Positions 1 to 7,376 are shown, counted from the stretch's first letter. The stretch: DNA of 10,906 bases from NAK82 sp036172345 (GCA_036172345.1 JASFBB010000379.1:1-10906), one strand, 5' to 3'. Numbers and translations are program-made. The notes: a model not told the origin generated them from the letters alone.

Positions 1-127
1 GTGCACTGGCGCGGAGCGTCCAAACCAGCACAACGGCGGCCAAGACAAGGAAGAACAGCCCCAGGCCACGCGCCCGGGTGATGAAGCGTCTTTGTCCGTC
101 GGGATTGACTCGCTTGGTCGGGTGCAT
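1..127 (-). CDS. ABC transporter permease, second subunit (partial, N-terminus only)
   Basis: Only the first 42 codons are inside the window. They read as a short basic N-terminus (MHPTKRVNPDGQRRFITRAR) followed by a hydrophobic helix (about residues 20-38), as expected for an inner-membrane permease with a cytoplasmic start. The ATG lies 3 nt after the stop of the upstream BMP-permease gene, so the two are co-transcribed and probably translationally coupled. BMP-type nucleoside importers normally carry two different permease subunits (YufP- and YufQ-like in Bacillus); the upstream gene supplies the YufP-like one, so this is most likely the YufQ-like partner. That assignment rests on position and the first helix only; no family motif is visible yet. 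Confidence 0.7.
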   Translation of the reverse strand, partial: MHPTKRVNPDGQRRFITRARGLGLFFLVLAAVVLVWTLRASA

Positions 128-130
128 CGC

Positions 131-2275
131 TTACCCTCCCCACCCGCGCGTGAAGACCACCTCTTTTTCCTCACGCGCGCGGAGGCGGTACAGCCAGCGG
201 ATGATCTGATCGGCGGCGATGAACATAATCACCAATCCCTGAATGATGTTGACCAGGTCAATCGAGATTGCCTGAGCGCGCACCTGCATCAGACCGGCAC
301 CGTTGCGCAGGGCACCCCACAAGAAAGCCGCCGGGAAGATGCCGAGCGGGTGGCTCTTGGCGAGCATAGCGACCGCGATGCCGTCAAACCCGAAGCCGGC
401 TGAGAACGCCGCTTTGAGCGCATACTCGCTCGGACGGCCCAGCACCACGTCCAGCCCTCCCATGCCAGCCAACATCCCAGAAAGCGCCATGGCCAGCACA
501 AAATTGCGCTTCACGCTGATGCCGGCATAGCGCGCGGCACTCGGGTTCGCGCCCACCGTGCGAATCTCAAAGCCCCAGGTGGTCTTGAACAGGAAATACC
601 ACACCAGCCCGATGGCGGCGAGCGCCACCAGCACGGCGGAATGGATGTTCAGCGCGGGCACCAACAGGGGAAAGCGCGCCGACTCGGCAACAAAGGGGGT
701 GCGATCCAACGTCGCCGTCACATCCTTGAGGGGGTTCTTGACCAGGTAATCCACTGTCTTGACCGCGATGTAGTTCATCATAATCGTGTTGATGACTTCA
801 TGGGCGCCGGTGATCGCTTTGAGCGCGCCGGGGATCGCGCCCCAGATGGCACCCCCCAACGCACCGGCAGCGACGGACAGGGGCAGGTGAATGTAGAGGG
901 GCAAGCCGGTGACGGAGAAGCCGACGATGGTGGCACAGAGCGCCCCCATATAGAGCTGGCCCTCCACCCCGATGTTGAACAAGCCACACTGAAATCCCAA
1001 CGCGACGGCAAGCCCGGCCATAATATAAGGGGTGGAATAGATCAGACTGCCCGCCAGAGCACGCGCCGAGCCGATGGCACCTTCGTACAATCCGCCATAA
1101 GCGGAAAGCACCAGGGCACTCGCTTCGGGGATCACTTGCTCCCAAGGCAGCCCGGCGCCGCGCAGATCCGCCGCGCGGGTCACCCAAATGACAATGGCAC
1201 CGATCAGCAGCGCGGTAAACACGGCCAACACCAGGACAGCCAGCTCGCTCCAATTCCACATGCGCAGCTGTTCCCAGAGCGTCTCCAGCTGATCCTCACC
1301 TGCCGGGCCGACACGGGTCTGCAACGTGCCGTCGCGCAAGCGGATAGCCACCTCGTTCAAGCGCGCGCGCACCTCCTGCGAAATAGTCCCTTCCGCCGCG
1401 TGGAACGGCGCCAGACCGATGCCATCATTGCGCAAGTTGCCCAGCCAGTTGCTCCCGCCGTTGAAACGGCCCGCCGCCCAGTCGCGCACCGCTTTCTCGA
1501 CCGCGACATCCACCCGTTTGATGGCACTGGAAAGCAGTCGCTCGCTGCCGGGCACACGTCCTGCCTCAAATGTGGTGAACCACTCATCTTGATCCACCCC
1601 GATCACCCAGGCGCCCGCCTCGGCAGCTGCCCGGATGGCACCGCTGCCCGTGCGCCCGCCGGCCCCGAAGACGACATCCGCGCCGCGTTCGATGAAGGAG
1701 AGCGCCATCGAGCGCCCCTTGTCCGGATCGTTAAAGGATTCCACATGCTCGCTGAGGACGCGCACTTTTGGGTTGACATAGCGCGCACCGCGGGCAAACC
1801 CTTTACGGAAGCGCAACACCGGTGGCACCGTCTCGCCGGCAACCACCCCCACAATGTTGCTCTTCGTCATGCCCCCGGCCAAGGCGCCGGCCAGAAATCC
1901 CGCCTGATCCTCGGCAAACACCACGCTGAGCACATTGGGCAGCGGCGGCTGGACGACAAAATCCACCGTGACGAAGTGCACATTGGGATGTTCTTTCGCC
2001 ACCCGTTCCACCACCTTGCCCAGTCCGCTGCCAACTGTGATGATCAGCCCACACTGCTCCTCGATCAGGATGAGCAGATTGACCTCGTGATCCTCGGGGC
2101 GCCTTGTTTCGATATAAGTGTATTCCAAGCCCAGCTCGGAGACGGCGCGCTGAATCCCCTCGTGGGCATATTGGTTGAACGTGCCGTCGTCGATGCGGCC
2201 CACGTCGGTAACCAAACCGACCCGCATCGGTTTGTCCATCTTTCCTAACATTGCATCACGATTAAACGCCTGCAC
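131..2275 (-). CDS. Fusion of BMP-family substrate-binding domain and nucleoside-type ABC permease
   Basis: A 714-residue protein with two parts that are usually separate. Residues about 17-325 are a BMP/PnrA-type (Med lipoprotein family) binding domain: strand MRVGLVTDVG, then DD and FNQ near 29-35, FAEDQAGFLAG at 120-130, FGAGGRTGSG at 203-212 and GVDQDEW at 226-232. After a linker comes a BPD_transp_2-type permease: first helix about 345-365, the family motif FNIGVEGQ at 433-440, and the cytoplasmic coupling segment GANPSAARYAGIS at 575-587. Such systems import purine nucleosides or related solutes. The start is a GTG with GGGAGG about 6 nt upstream, 19 nt after the ATPase stop. Oddity: no signal peptide or lipobox precedes the binding domain, although it should act outside the membrane. 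The substrate is inferred from family only. Confidence 0.88.
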   Translation of the reverse strand: MQAFNRDAMLGKMDKPMRVGLVTDVGRIDDGTFNQYAHEGIQRAVSELGLEYTYIETRRPEDHEVNLLILIEEQCGLIITVGSGLGKVVERVAKEHPNVHFVTVDFVVQPPLPNVLSVVFAEDQAGFLAGALAGGMTKSNIVGVVAGETVPPVLRFRKGFARGARYVNPKVRVLSEHVESFNDPDKGRSMALSFIERGADVVFGAGGRTGSGAIRAAAEAGAWVIGVDQDEWFTTFEAGRVPGSERLLSSAIKRVDVAVEKAVRDWAAGRFNGGSNWLGNLRNDGIGLAPFHAAEGTISQEVRARLNEVAIRLRDGTLQTRVGPAGEDQLETLWEQLRMWNWSELAVLVLAVFTALLIGAIVIWVTRAADLRGAGLPWEQVIPEASALVLSAYGGLYEGAIGSARALAGSLIYSTPYIMAGLAVALGFQCGLFNIGVEGQLYMGALCATIVGFSVTGLPLYIHLPLSVAAGALGGAIWGAIPGALKAITGAHEVINTIMMNYIAVKTVDYLVKNPLKDVTATLDRTPFVAESARFPLLVPALNIHSAVLVALAAIGLVWYFLFKTTWGFEIRTVGANPSAARYAGISVKRNFVLAMALSGMLAGMGGLDVVLGRPSEYALKAAFSAGFGFDGIAVAMLAKSHPLGIFPAAFLWGALRNGAGLMQVRAQAISIDLVNIIQGLVIMFIAADQIIRWLYRLRAREEKEVVFTRGWGG

Positions 2276-2294
2276 ACCTGTCCTCCCGAGCTCC

Positions 2295-3830
2295 TCAGGC
2301 CACCGCCTCCGCGGTCATATGGGACGTGATACCGGCCATCCACAGCCCCAGCTCGGCGCGGTCGGCGCGCTCCGCCTCGACCGTGGCGATGATCTGACCC
2401 TTGTACATGACTGCAATGCGATCGGCCAGCGACATAATCTCGTCGAGCTCCGCCGAGACCAGCAGCACGGCCACCCCTTGATCGCGTGCCTGGATCAACC
2501 GTCTGTGGATAAATTCGATCGAACCGACATCCAGGCCGCGGGTGGGCTGCGCGGCGATCAACAGCTTGATGGGGCGCGAGAATTCGCGCGCCACGATCAT
2601 CTTCTGTTGATTGCCTCCCGACAGGTTGTTCGCCGGCACATAGACGCTCGGCGTGCGGATGTCGAACTCGTGCACCAGCCGCCAGGCATGTTCTTCGATG
2701 GCACGATGGTTGAGGATGATGCCGCGGGCAAAAGGCTGCCGATAGTAGGTGTTGAGCACCAGGTTGTCGGCGACGGGATATTTGGCCACCATGCCGTGTT
2801 CGTGGCGATCTTCGGGGATGTGTGCCACACCCTGCTCGGAAATGCGGCGCGGTGAGGCATTCGTCACCTCGACGCCATCGATCACCACCCGGCCGGCGAT
2901 GCTCGGCCGCAGGCCGGTGAGCGCTTCCACCAATTCGGTCTGGCCGTTGCCCTGCACCCCGGCAATCCCTAACACCTCACCGGCACGCACTTCGAATGTG
3001 GCATCGTTGACCACCATCGAGCCCCGGTCATCCAAGACCTTCAGACCCTGCACCTCCAGCACCGTTCTCCCCGGCCGTGCCGGCCGTTTTTCCACCGTGA
3101 GAATCACCTCACGCCCCACCATCATGGCAGCCAGCGAGCTTTGGGTGGCTTCGGATGGGCGGGTAGTGCCGACCACATGGCCGTTGCGCAATACGGTGAT
3201 GCGGTCGGCCACGGCAAACACCTCGCCCAGCTTATGCGTGATGAAAATGATGCTCTTCCCCTGCGTCACCAGACCACGCATAATGGTGAAGAGGTCATCC
3301 ACTTCTTGTGGGGTCAGCACCGCGGTGGGCTCATCGAGGATGAGGATGTTAGCTTGGCGATAGAGCGCCTTGACGATCTCAACGCGCTGTTGGACACCCA
3401 CTGGCAGATCTTTGACATAGGCGTTCGGATCGACCTCCAACCCGTACTGGCGCGAAATTTCACGAATGCGTTGCGCGGCGGTGTTCTGATCGAGCACGAA
3501 GCCACCCTTCACGATTTCCGTGCCCAGCATAATGTTCTCGGCCACCGTCATGACCGGGATGAGCATGAAGTGCTGATGCACCATACCGATGCCCAGCCGT
3601 ATCGCGTCGATGGGTGCACCGATGTGCACCTCGTGGCCGTCCAGAAAGATGTGCCCCTCATCAGGGTGGTAAAGGCCGTAGAGGATGTTCATCAGGGTGG
3701 ATTTCCCGGCCCCGTTTTCGCCTAACAGGCAGTGAATTTCGCCCTTCTCCAGGCTGAAATCGACGCGGTCGTTGGCCAGGACACCCGGAAACCGTTTGGT
3801 GATGCCGCGCATTTCCAGAGCGAGGGTCAT
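2295..3830 (-). CDS. Nucleoside/sugar-type ABC transporter ATP-binding protein, two tandem ATPase domains
   Basis: A 511-residue tandem ATPase that energises the BMP-type importer encoded downstream. The first domain is complete: Walker A GENGAGKST at 37-45, Q-loop in HQHF (85-88), signature LPVGVQQR (142-149), Walker B ILILDEPTA (162-170) and switch His199. The second domain has the substitutions common in this family: the Walker A-like GVQGNGQTEL (291-300) has Gln for the Lys, and LLIAAQPTRGLD (423-434) has Ala-Gln for the usual Asp-Glu; its signature LSGGNQQK (403-410) is intact. One catalytic site is therefore probably weak. The length fits YufO/RbsA-like proteins. The ATG has AAGGA 10 nt upstream and sits about 270 nt from a strong promoter. 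It is the first gene of the operon. The proposed substrate (nucleosides) rests on the BMP partner. Confidence 0.94.
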   Translation of the reverse strand: MTLALEMRGITKRFPGVLANDRVDFSLEKGEIHCLLGENGAGKSTLMNILYGLYHPDEGHIFLDGHEVHIGAPIDAIRLGIGMVHQHFMLIPVMTVAENIMLGTEIVKGGFVLDQNTAAQRIREISRQYGLEVDPNAYVKDLPVGVQQRVEIVKALYRQANILILDEPTAVLTPQEVDDLFTIMRGLVTQGKSIIFITHKLGEVFAVADRITVLRNGHVVGTTRPSEATQSSLAAMMVGREVILTVEKRPARPGRTVLEVQGLKVLDDRGSMVVNDATFEVRAGEVLGIAGVQGNGQTELVEALTGLRPSIAGRVVIDGVEVTNASPRRISEQGVAHIPEDRHEHGMVAKYPVADNLVLNTYYRQPFARGIILNHRAIEEHAWRLVHEFDIRTPSVYVPANNLSGGNQQKMIVAREFSRPIKLLIAAQPTRGLDVGSIEFIHRRLIQARDQGVAVLLVSAELDEIMSLADRIAVMYKGQIIATVEAERADRAELGLWMAGITSHMTAEAVA

Positions 3831-4100
3831 AGGCGAGCGATCCTTCCCGGACTTTCCTCAAGGTTTCGCAGTTGTAGCTCCTCTTGGTGGTGGGGTGGGC
3901 ACCGAGATGGAGCATGCATATCCGCATCGGGGGCAGGCACATCCCGTTGCCGTTCTCTGCGGTAGCTATGACCATTGACCCGTCAGACCTCGATGTGCCT
4001 TGAGCTCAGAACAAAAGCTATCCGCGATAGGGGATAAGAGATACAACTCCACGCTGCACGATCCAAGCTCTCTTGTCACCAGCTACCCCGTCGGACGCTC
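3831..4100 (-). promoter_or_regulatory. Long 5' leader of the ABC operon, possibly structured
   Basis: This is the untranslated RNA between the predicted start of transcription and the ATPase ATG, about 270 nt. It holds no convincing gene. A 9-bp inverted repeat (AGGCACATC at 4000-3992 with GATGTGCCT at 3943-3935) could form a stem around about 48 nt that contain two smaller hairpin candidates (TGAC/GTCA and CCG/CGG). A 7-bp pair (4048-4042 with 3876-3870) would nest outside it, and CTATC-GCG-GATAG forms a short hairpin at about 4030-4018. I do not recognise a known riboswitch family. A 9-bp repeat in 270 nt is only mildly unexpected by chance, so this is a candidate only. Confidence 0.3.
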
Positions 4101-4107
4101 CTATGAT

Positions 4108-4136
4108 ATGATAACAGAGCTGCCGGGGTATGTCAA
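4108..4136 (-). promoter_or_regulatory. Sigma-70-type promoter of the ABC transporter operon
   Basis: On the minus strand TTGACA (4136-4131) and TATCAT (4113-4108) are separated by exactly 17 bases. The -35 is a perfect consensus match and the -10 matches five of six bases. Transcription would begin near 4101 and run into the ATPase gene after a long leader. It lies downstream of rsmA on the same strand, so the transporter need not depend on the upstream operon. Confidence 0.75.
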
Positions 4137-4198
4137 TCGGCGTTAGAAAGAGGTTTTGTCCCATCACAGGGTGCGCACAGAATTATGGAATAGGCTAC

Positions 4199-4300
4199 AG
4201 CGATGGGAATCGCTCCGTGGGGGCGCAGCGCGCTGCGCTCCTGCCTGCTTGCGGCCGGGAGCAGAGCATTCCCGCAAGGGGACGCCCGGTGGCCGCCCGC
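4199..4300. repeat. GC-rich hairpin cluster, possible REP-like intergenic element
   Basis: Three inverted repeats stand in a row downstream of rsmA: AGCGAT-GGGA-ATCGCT at 4199-4214; a perfect 16-bp palindrome GCGCAGCGCGCTGCGC at 4223-4238; and CTTGCGG (4248-4254) with CCGCAAG (4272-4278). More GC-rich repeats run on to about 4310. No U-tract follows on the minus strand, so this is not a classical terminator for rsmA, although it could slow transcription or protect the mRNA 3' end. The arrangement resembles dispersed intergenic repeats of GC-rich genomes, but copy number cannot be judged from one window. Confidence 0.45.
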
Positions 4301-4327
4301 CAGGCGCGCCCTCCCTCGCCACTTTCC

Positions 4328-5221
4328 TCAAGCCCGCGCTGACCGCAACCTCGCCAGGGCGCGCGTCAGGGCCGCCCACTCCGCCAGGCTGAGCGTCTCC
4401 GCCCGCCGCGAGGGCGCGATGCCCGCCGCCGACAATAGCGCGCTGGTCTGCCCCGCCGAGAGGCCCAGCCCCGCGCTCAGGGCATTGCGCAGCTGTTTGC
4501 GCTTCTGGCCGAAGCCGGCACGCACAACGCGGAAGAAATCCTCCGCCGAGGGCACGTCCACCGGCGGCCGTTCGTGGATGTCGATGCGCAGCACGGCTGA
4601 ATCGACCTGTGGCGGTGGCACAAACGCTCCCGCTGGGATGCGCATGACGATGCGCGGCTGTCCGTAGAACTGCACGCTCACTGCCAGCAAGCTTAGCTGG
4701 CCCGGCGCCGCCACGATCCGCTGCGCCACCTCGCGCTGCACGGCGAGCACCAGGCGGAAAGGGGGTGGCACACACTGCAACAGCTGCCGCAGCACTGCCG
4801 AGGTGATGTAGTAGGGCAGGTTGGCGACCACTGCATAGGGTGCATCGATCACAGCGGGCACGTCTAGCTTCAGGATATCCCCGTGGACGACGGTGACATT
4901 GGCCAGGTGCGCAAGCTCGTGACGCAACAGTGCCACAAGCCCGTCGTCCAGCTCGACCGCCACCACGCGACGCGCTACCGCTGCCAGCCGGCGCGTCAAC
5001 AGCCCAGGTCCTGCGCCGATCTCCAGCACGCTTGCCGCAGGCGGCAGCTCAGCAGCGGCAACGATTTTATCCAGCAGGCCCGGATCGGAGAGGAAATGTT
5101 GCCCCAACACCTTACGCGTGTGCAGCCCATACCGTCGCAACAGCGCCCCCAGCGACTCCGCTGTCGCGCCGTAATGAGATGGAGCCGATGGCTGGGATGA
5201 GGATGCTATTTCTTGCGTCAT
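4328..5221 (-). CDS. rsmA: 16S rRNA (adenine(1518)-N6/adenine(1519)-N6)-dimethyltransferase RsmA (KsgA)
   Basis: RsmA transfers four methyl groups from S-adenosylmethionine to two adjacent adenines in the 3'-terminal hairpin of 16S rRNA during late 30S assembly in the cytoplasm. The 297-residue protein shows the family order: GQHFLSDPGLLDKI (40-53), SAM motif I LEIGAGPGLLTRRLA (66-80), VVAVELDDGLV (86-96), GDILKLD (114-120), the catalytic NLPYY (134-138), FVPPPQVDSAVL (200-211), and the C-terminal helical part with RRAETLSLAEWAAL (272-285). The ATG directly follows the stop of the upstream YabE-like gene (TGAATG), with AGGAAC about 8 nt upstream, so the two are translationally coupled. In Bacillus yabE and ksgA are close neighbours, with rnmV between them; rnmV is missing here. 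The length is normal and nothing looks broken. Confidence 0.96.
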   Translation of the reverse strand: MTQEIASSSQPSAPSHYGATAESLGALLRRYGLHTRKVLGQHFLSDPGLLDKIVAAAELPPAASVLEIGAGPGLLTRRLAAVARRVVAVELDDGLVALLRHELAHLANVTVVHGDILKLDVPAVIDAPYAVVANLPYYITSAVLRQLLQCVPPPFRLVLAVQREVAQRIVAAPGQLSLLAVSVQFYGQPRIVMRIPAGAFVPPPQVDSAVLRIDIHERPPVDVPSAEDFFRVVRAGFGQKRKQLRNALSAGLGLSAGQTSALLSAAGIAPSRRAETLSLAEWAALTRALARLRSARA

Positions 5222-6763
5222 TCAGCGTTCCTGTGGCCAGCTGGGAAGCACATAGCGGATGCGGTCGCGCGGGGGCACGGGGGTGAGGAGATAGACATCG
5301 ACCCAGCGATACCAGTGCGGCAGCGGCGTATCGTCATCATATCCCAGGTCAACATGGCGACCCAGGATGGAAGCACCTGTGTCACCTGCCACCGCCTTGC
5401 CGTAGCCAGGTATATAAACATGGCTGCCCAGCGGGATGACCCTCGGATCAACGGCGATGACCCCAAAACCCGCTTTGATGCCGGTGCGTGTAATGCCATA
5501 ACGTGGATGGTCCTTTGGTTTGCCGGAGCTGGCCGGATTATAGGAGGTAGCCAGCACGCGGATGCGCCGCCAGTATTCGATAGGGCCATCCGGGGTGGAG
5601 AGTCGCTGCACCAGGATGCGGGTGCCATAGGCGATGATCCGCGTGGCGGGCACACTGGCCACCCATTCGCGCTCCAAAACCTCCGATACCGCAATCCCGT
5701 TCTCATAGACAGAGCGATAACGGCGTACCGTCACCCCTTCTGTACCCGGCTGGATAAGCCGCTGGGTATCGAGCAGCATCTCGGGATCGGCTCTCCATTC
5801 TGTCTCGTAGGGGATGATCTCCTGCTCGAAGCGCAGGCGCTCCTCGCGTCGCACGACCTGGACGGTGGTGCCGGCACGAAGTGGGGTGTCGAGAGGCGGT
5901 ATGGTGTAGTCATCACCCATCAGGGCAATGCCTTGCTCCGCCAACAGCTCCTCCACGGAATGGCTATGCGTATACACGGGGAGCCAGTGGCCATCCACGC
6001 CGATGGTGACGGAAAGCGCACGACGGATGAAAACGTGCAACCCGGTGGACACCGGGGCCTCGAGGGCAGGCACGACCAGGTCGCCGGGACGGAGCACGAC
6101 ACCCCCGGCACGCAACGCCGCCCCCACGCTGGAATGTGCCGTGTGCAGCGTGATGCTGATACCGTGATCATGAACCGTGATCGGCACGGCGCGGCGCACC
6201 ACAATATGCAGAGGGGGTGGACGGGTGGCCACTTTTTGCGGCAGCTTGGCATCTGTCCTCCAAAAATTTGAAAGGGCTCCCTCTGCCACGCCATCGGAAG
6301 TTGCACGCGGCCGCCCATCCACTCGCACGAAGTCCTGTGCCCTGTAGCGCACTCCCGCATCGGCCAGAATTCTGTCCACACGCCGTTGGTGGGTGAACGT
6401 CTGGATGATCCGGCCGTCCACCTCGATGGTGACCGGCCGCGCCAGCGTGACCTGCACCGTCTCGCCGCCCCGCAACGGGGTGTCAAGGGGTGGGAACACT
6501 TCGTCCTGGGGCAGCAACGCGATCCCCACCTCGCGCAGCACATCCCGCACGCTCAGCTGATGGGTGCGATGGATCCATTCTCTTTCATTGACGATTAAGG
6601 TCACCGGAACGGCCGTGTTGGAATAACCGAACCACAACAAGGCGATCAGCGGCAACCACCACAGCGTTTTCGCTCGGGAGGGTAGCGCGAGACGTGAAAG
6701 GGAGCAGAAGGGGCGCTCCTTTCTATGAGGGTTGCACTGGATCGAAGGAGTGTCCCGCATCAT
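5222..6763 (-). CDS. YabE-like cell-wall protein: DUF348 repeats, G5 domain, C-terminal 3D domain
   Basis: A 513-residue exported or membrane-anchored protein related to Bacillus YabE and to Rpf-type wall-lytic proteins. A basic N-terminus leads into one hydrophobic helix (about 33-47). There follow four ubiquitin-like DUF348 units (about 54-95, 107-150, 185-235, 248-295), a G5 domain (about 303-386) and a 3D domain (about 402-475), named for three aspartates, seen here as AVDP (Asp439), GDTG (Asp461) and VDLG (Asp472). The 3D fold is shared with MltA-type lytic transglycosylases, so a role in peptidoglycan cleavage or remodelling is likely. I chose the ATG at 6763 because longer versions run into the SRP RNA; its ribosome-binding site (GGGG, 10 nt upstream) is weak. 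It ends directly at rsmA. It may depend on read-through from the RNA operon, as I see no clear promoter of its own. Confidence 0.88.
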   Translation of the reverse strand: MMRDTPSIQCNPHRKERPFCSLSRLALPSRAKTLWWLPLIALLWFGYSNTAVPVTLIVNEREWIHRTHQLSVRDVLREVGIALLPQDEVFPPLDTPLRGGETVQVTLARPVTIEVDGRIIQTFTHQRRVDRILADAGVRYRAQDFVRVDGRPRATSDGVAEGALSNFWRTDAKLPQKVATRPPPLHIVVRRAVPITVHDHGISITLHTAHSSVGAALRAGGVVLRPGDLVVPALEAPVSTGLHVFIRRALSVTIGVDGHWLPVYTHSHSVEELLAEQGIALMGDDYTIPPLDTPLRAGTTVQVVRREERLRFEQEIIPYETEWRADPEMLLDTQRLIQPGTEGVTVRRYRSVYENGIAVSEVLEREWVASVPATRIIAYGTRILVQRLSTPDGPIEYWRRIRVLATSYNPASSGKPKDHPRYGITRTGIKAGFGVIAVDPRVIPLGSHVYIPGYGKAVAGDTGASILGRHVDLGYDDDTPLPHWYRWVDVYLLTPVPPRDRIRYVLPSWPQER

Positions 6764-6787
6764 GCCATTTCGGCCCCAATAAAAATT

Positions 6788-7056
6788 GGTCGTGCACCCT
6801 CTGTCGAACTGCACTTGCCTGCTTACCGACACGCGACAGCTCCGGCCAGGCTCCCCTGCGTCACCCGAGAGGGACTGCTTATGGCTGCTTCCTTCCGGAC
6901 CTGACCAGGTTCACAGGCTCCCGCCGCGCAGGACCCAACCTTCAACGCTGCCTCGTGCCGGCAGTTTAGACAGCCGCAAGCCCTCGAGAGGGAATTCGAT
7001 CCCGCTATGGCGGACTGCGGGTACAGGGCGCCGCCACTGCCCCATCTAGCACGACC
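6788..7056 (-). ncRNA. ffs: SRP RNA, large bacterial (Bacillus-like, Alu-domain) type
   Basis: The signal recognition particle RNA binds Ffh and directs nascent membrane and secreted proteins to the membrane. The nearly invariant core GTCAGGTCCGGAAGGAAGC lies within 6883-6905 on the minus strand, flanked by matching strands such as GGTTGGGT (6940-6933) with GCCTGGCC (6851-6844). The gene is longer than the roughly 100-nt short form: the 5' end GGTCGTGC (7056-7049) pairs with the 3' end GCACGACC (6795-6788), and the 5' region follows the Bacillus scRNA pattern from memory (GTGCTAG, GCCCTGTACCCGCA, TCGAATTCCC, GCGTTGAAGGTTGGGTCC). The resulting 269 nt is close to the Bacillus length. The 5' end is 3 nt from tRNA-Ser(GGA), so it is probably released by tRNA processing. 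The terminal stem followed by a T-run at 6785-6781 may end transcription. Confidence 0.93.
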
Positions 7057-7059
7057 AGG

Positions 7060-7146
7060 CGGAGAGGGCGGGATTTGAACCCGCGAGGCTGTTACGCCTA
7101 CACGATTTCCAATCGTGCGCACTCGACCAGACTATGCGACCTCTCC
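7060..7146 (-). tRNA. tRNA-Ser(GGA)
   Basis: A class II tRNA. The acceptor stem pairs GGAGAGG (7146-7140) with CCTCTCC (7067-7061), with discriminator G at 7060. The anticodon stem-loop is CACGA-TTGGAAA-TCGTG, giving anticodon GGA (serine codons UCC/UCU). It has a long variable arm (AGGC/GCCT) and a T-arm GCGGG-TTCAAAT-CCCGC. CCA is not encoded. It lies between tRNA-Ser(CGA) and the SRP RNA in one apparent transcript. Confidence 0.96.
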
Positions 7147-7213
7147 CTATTCAGTTTTTGGGACTCCGACCTGCCCACCTGTCTCGTCGCGCGTCCAATG
7201 CAATGTGGACAGG

Positions 7214-7302
7214 CGGGAAGGGTGGGATTCGAACCCACGGCGGAGACCAAGCCCCGCAGCGGTTTTCGAGACCGCCCCAATCGTCCACTCTGGCACCTTC
7301 CC
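7214..7302 (-). tRNA. tRNA-Ser(CGA)
   Basis: A class II tRNA. The acceptor stem pairs GGGAAGG (7302-7296) with CCTTCCC (7221-7215), with discriminator G at 7214. The anticodon stem-loop is GCGGT-CTCGAAA-ACCGC, giving anticodon CGA (serine codon UCG). It has a long variable arm (GCGG/CCGC) and a T-arm with GTTCGAATC. CCA is not encoded. It is the first gene after the promoter at 7310-7338, whose predicted start is within a base or two of the mature 5' end. Confidence 0.96.
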
Positions 7303-7309
7303 ATATGCT

Positions 7310-7338
7310 ATTATAACACGTTCACGCGGGAAAGACAA
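7310..7338 (-). promoter_or_regulatory. Promoter of the tRNA-Ser / SRP RNA operon
   Basis: On the minus strand TTGTCT (7338-7333) and a perfect TATAAT (7315-7310) are separated by 17 bases, and a TG one base before the -10 makes it an extended -10 promoter. Transcription would start about 7 bases on, almost exactly at the 5' end of tRNA-Ser(CGA), as is common for stable RNA genes. Confidence 0.8.
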
Positions 7339-7362
7339 AGGACGGCGACACGCCTACCCAGC

Positions 7363-7376
7363 GCGACTTCAGTCGC
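7363..7376. repeat. Short perfect hairpin between hicA and the tRNA promoter
   Basis: GCGACT-TC-AGTCGC is a 6-bp perfect inverted repeat with a 2-base gap, in the roughly 100 bp between the hicA stop and the tRNA promoter, which hold no gene. It could be a remnant of a dispersed repeat or a weak 3' barrier for the hicBA transcript; there is no T-run after it on the minus strand. Confidence 0.3.

Noticed and set aside
641..2248. 535-residue plus-strand open frame opposite the transporter gene
   Set aside because: It is a shadow of the GC-rich BMP-permease gene: low complexity, no family motif, and the opposite strand has clear conserved domains.
3846..3859. GAGGAAAGTCCGGG on the minus strand, identical to the conserved start of the RNase P RNA core
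   Set aside because: The following bases do not continue the RNase P pattern, and the 3' part of such a gene would have to lie inside the ATPase coding region, where no matching motifs appear. It more likely overlaps ribosome-binding purine runs by chance.
3661..3975. 104-residue minus-strand open frame overlapping the ATPase start
   Set aside because: It overlaps the ATPase coding region in another frame and resembles no protein I recognise.
3940..4085. Fragments reminiscent of a T-box leader (AAGAGAGC, GCTACCGC) upstream of the ABC operon
   Set aside because: The order and surrounding elements (specifier loop, full TGGNACCGCG box, antiterminator/terminator) cannot be found, and this operon type is not a usual T-box target.
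5213..6271. 352-residue plus-strand open frame opposite the YabE-like gene
   Set aside because: The antisense strand encodes clear G5 and 3D domains; this frame shows no recognisable protein pattern.
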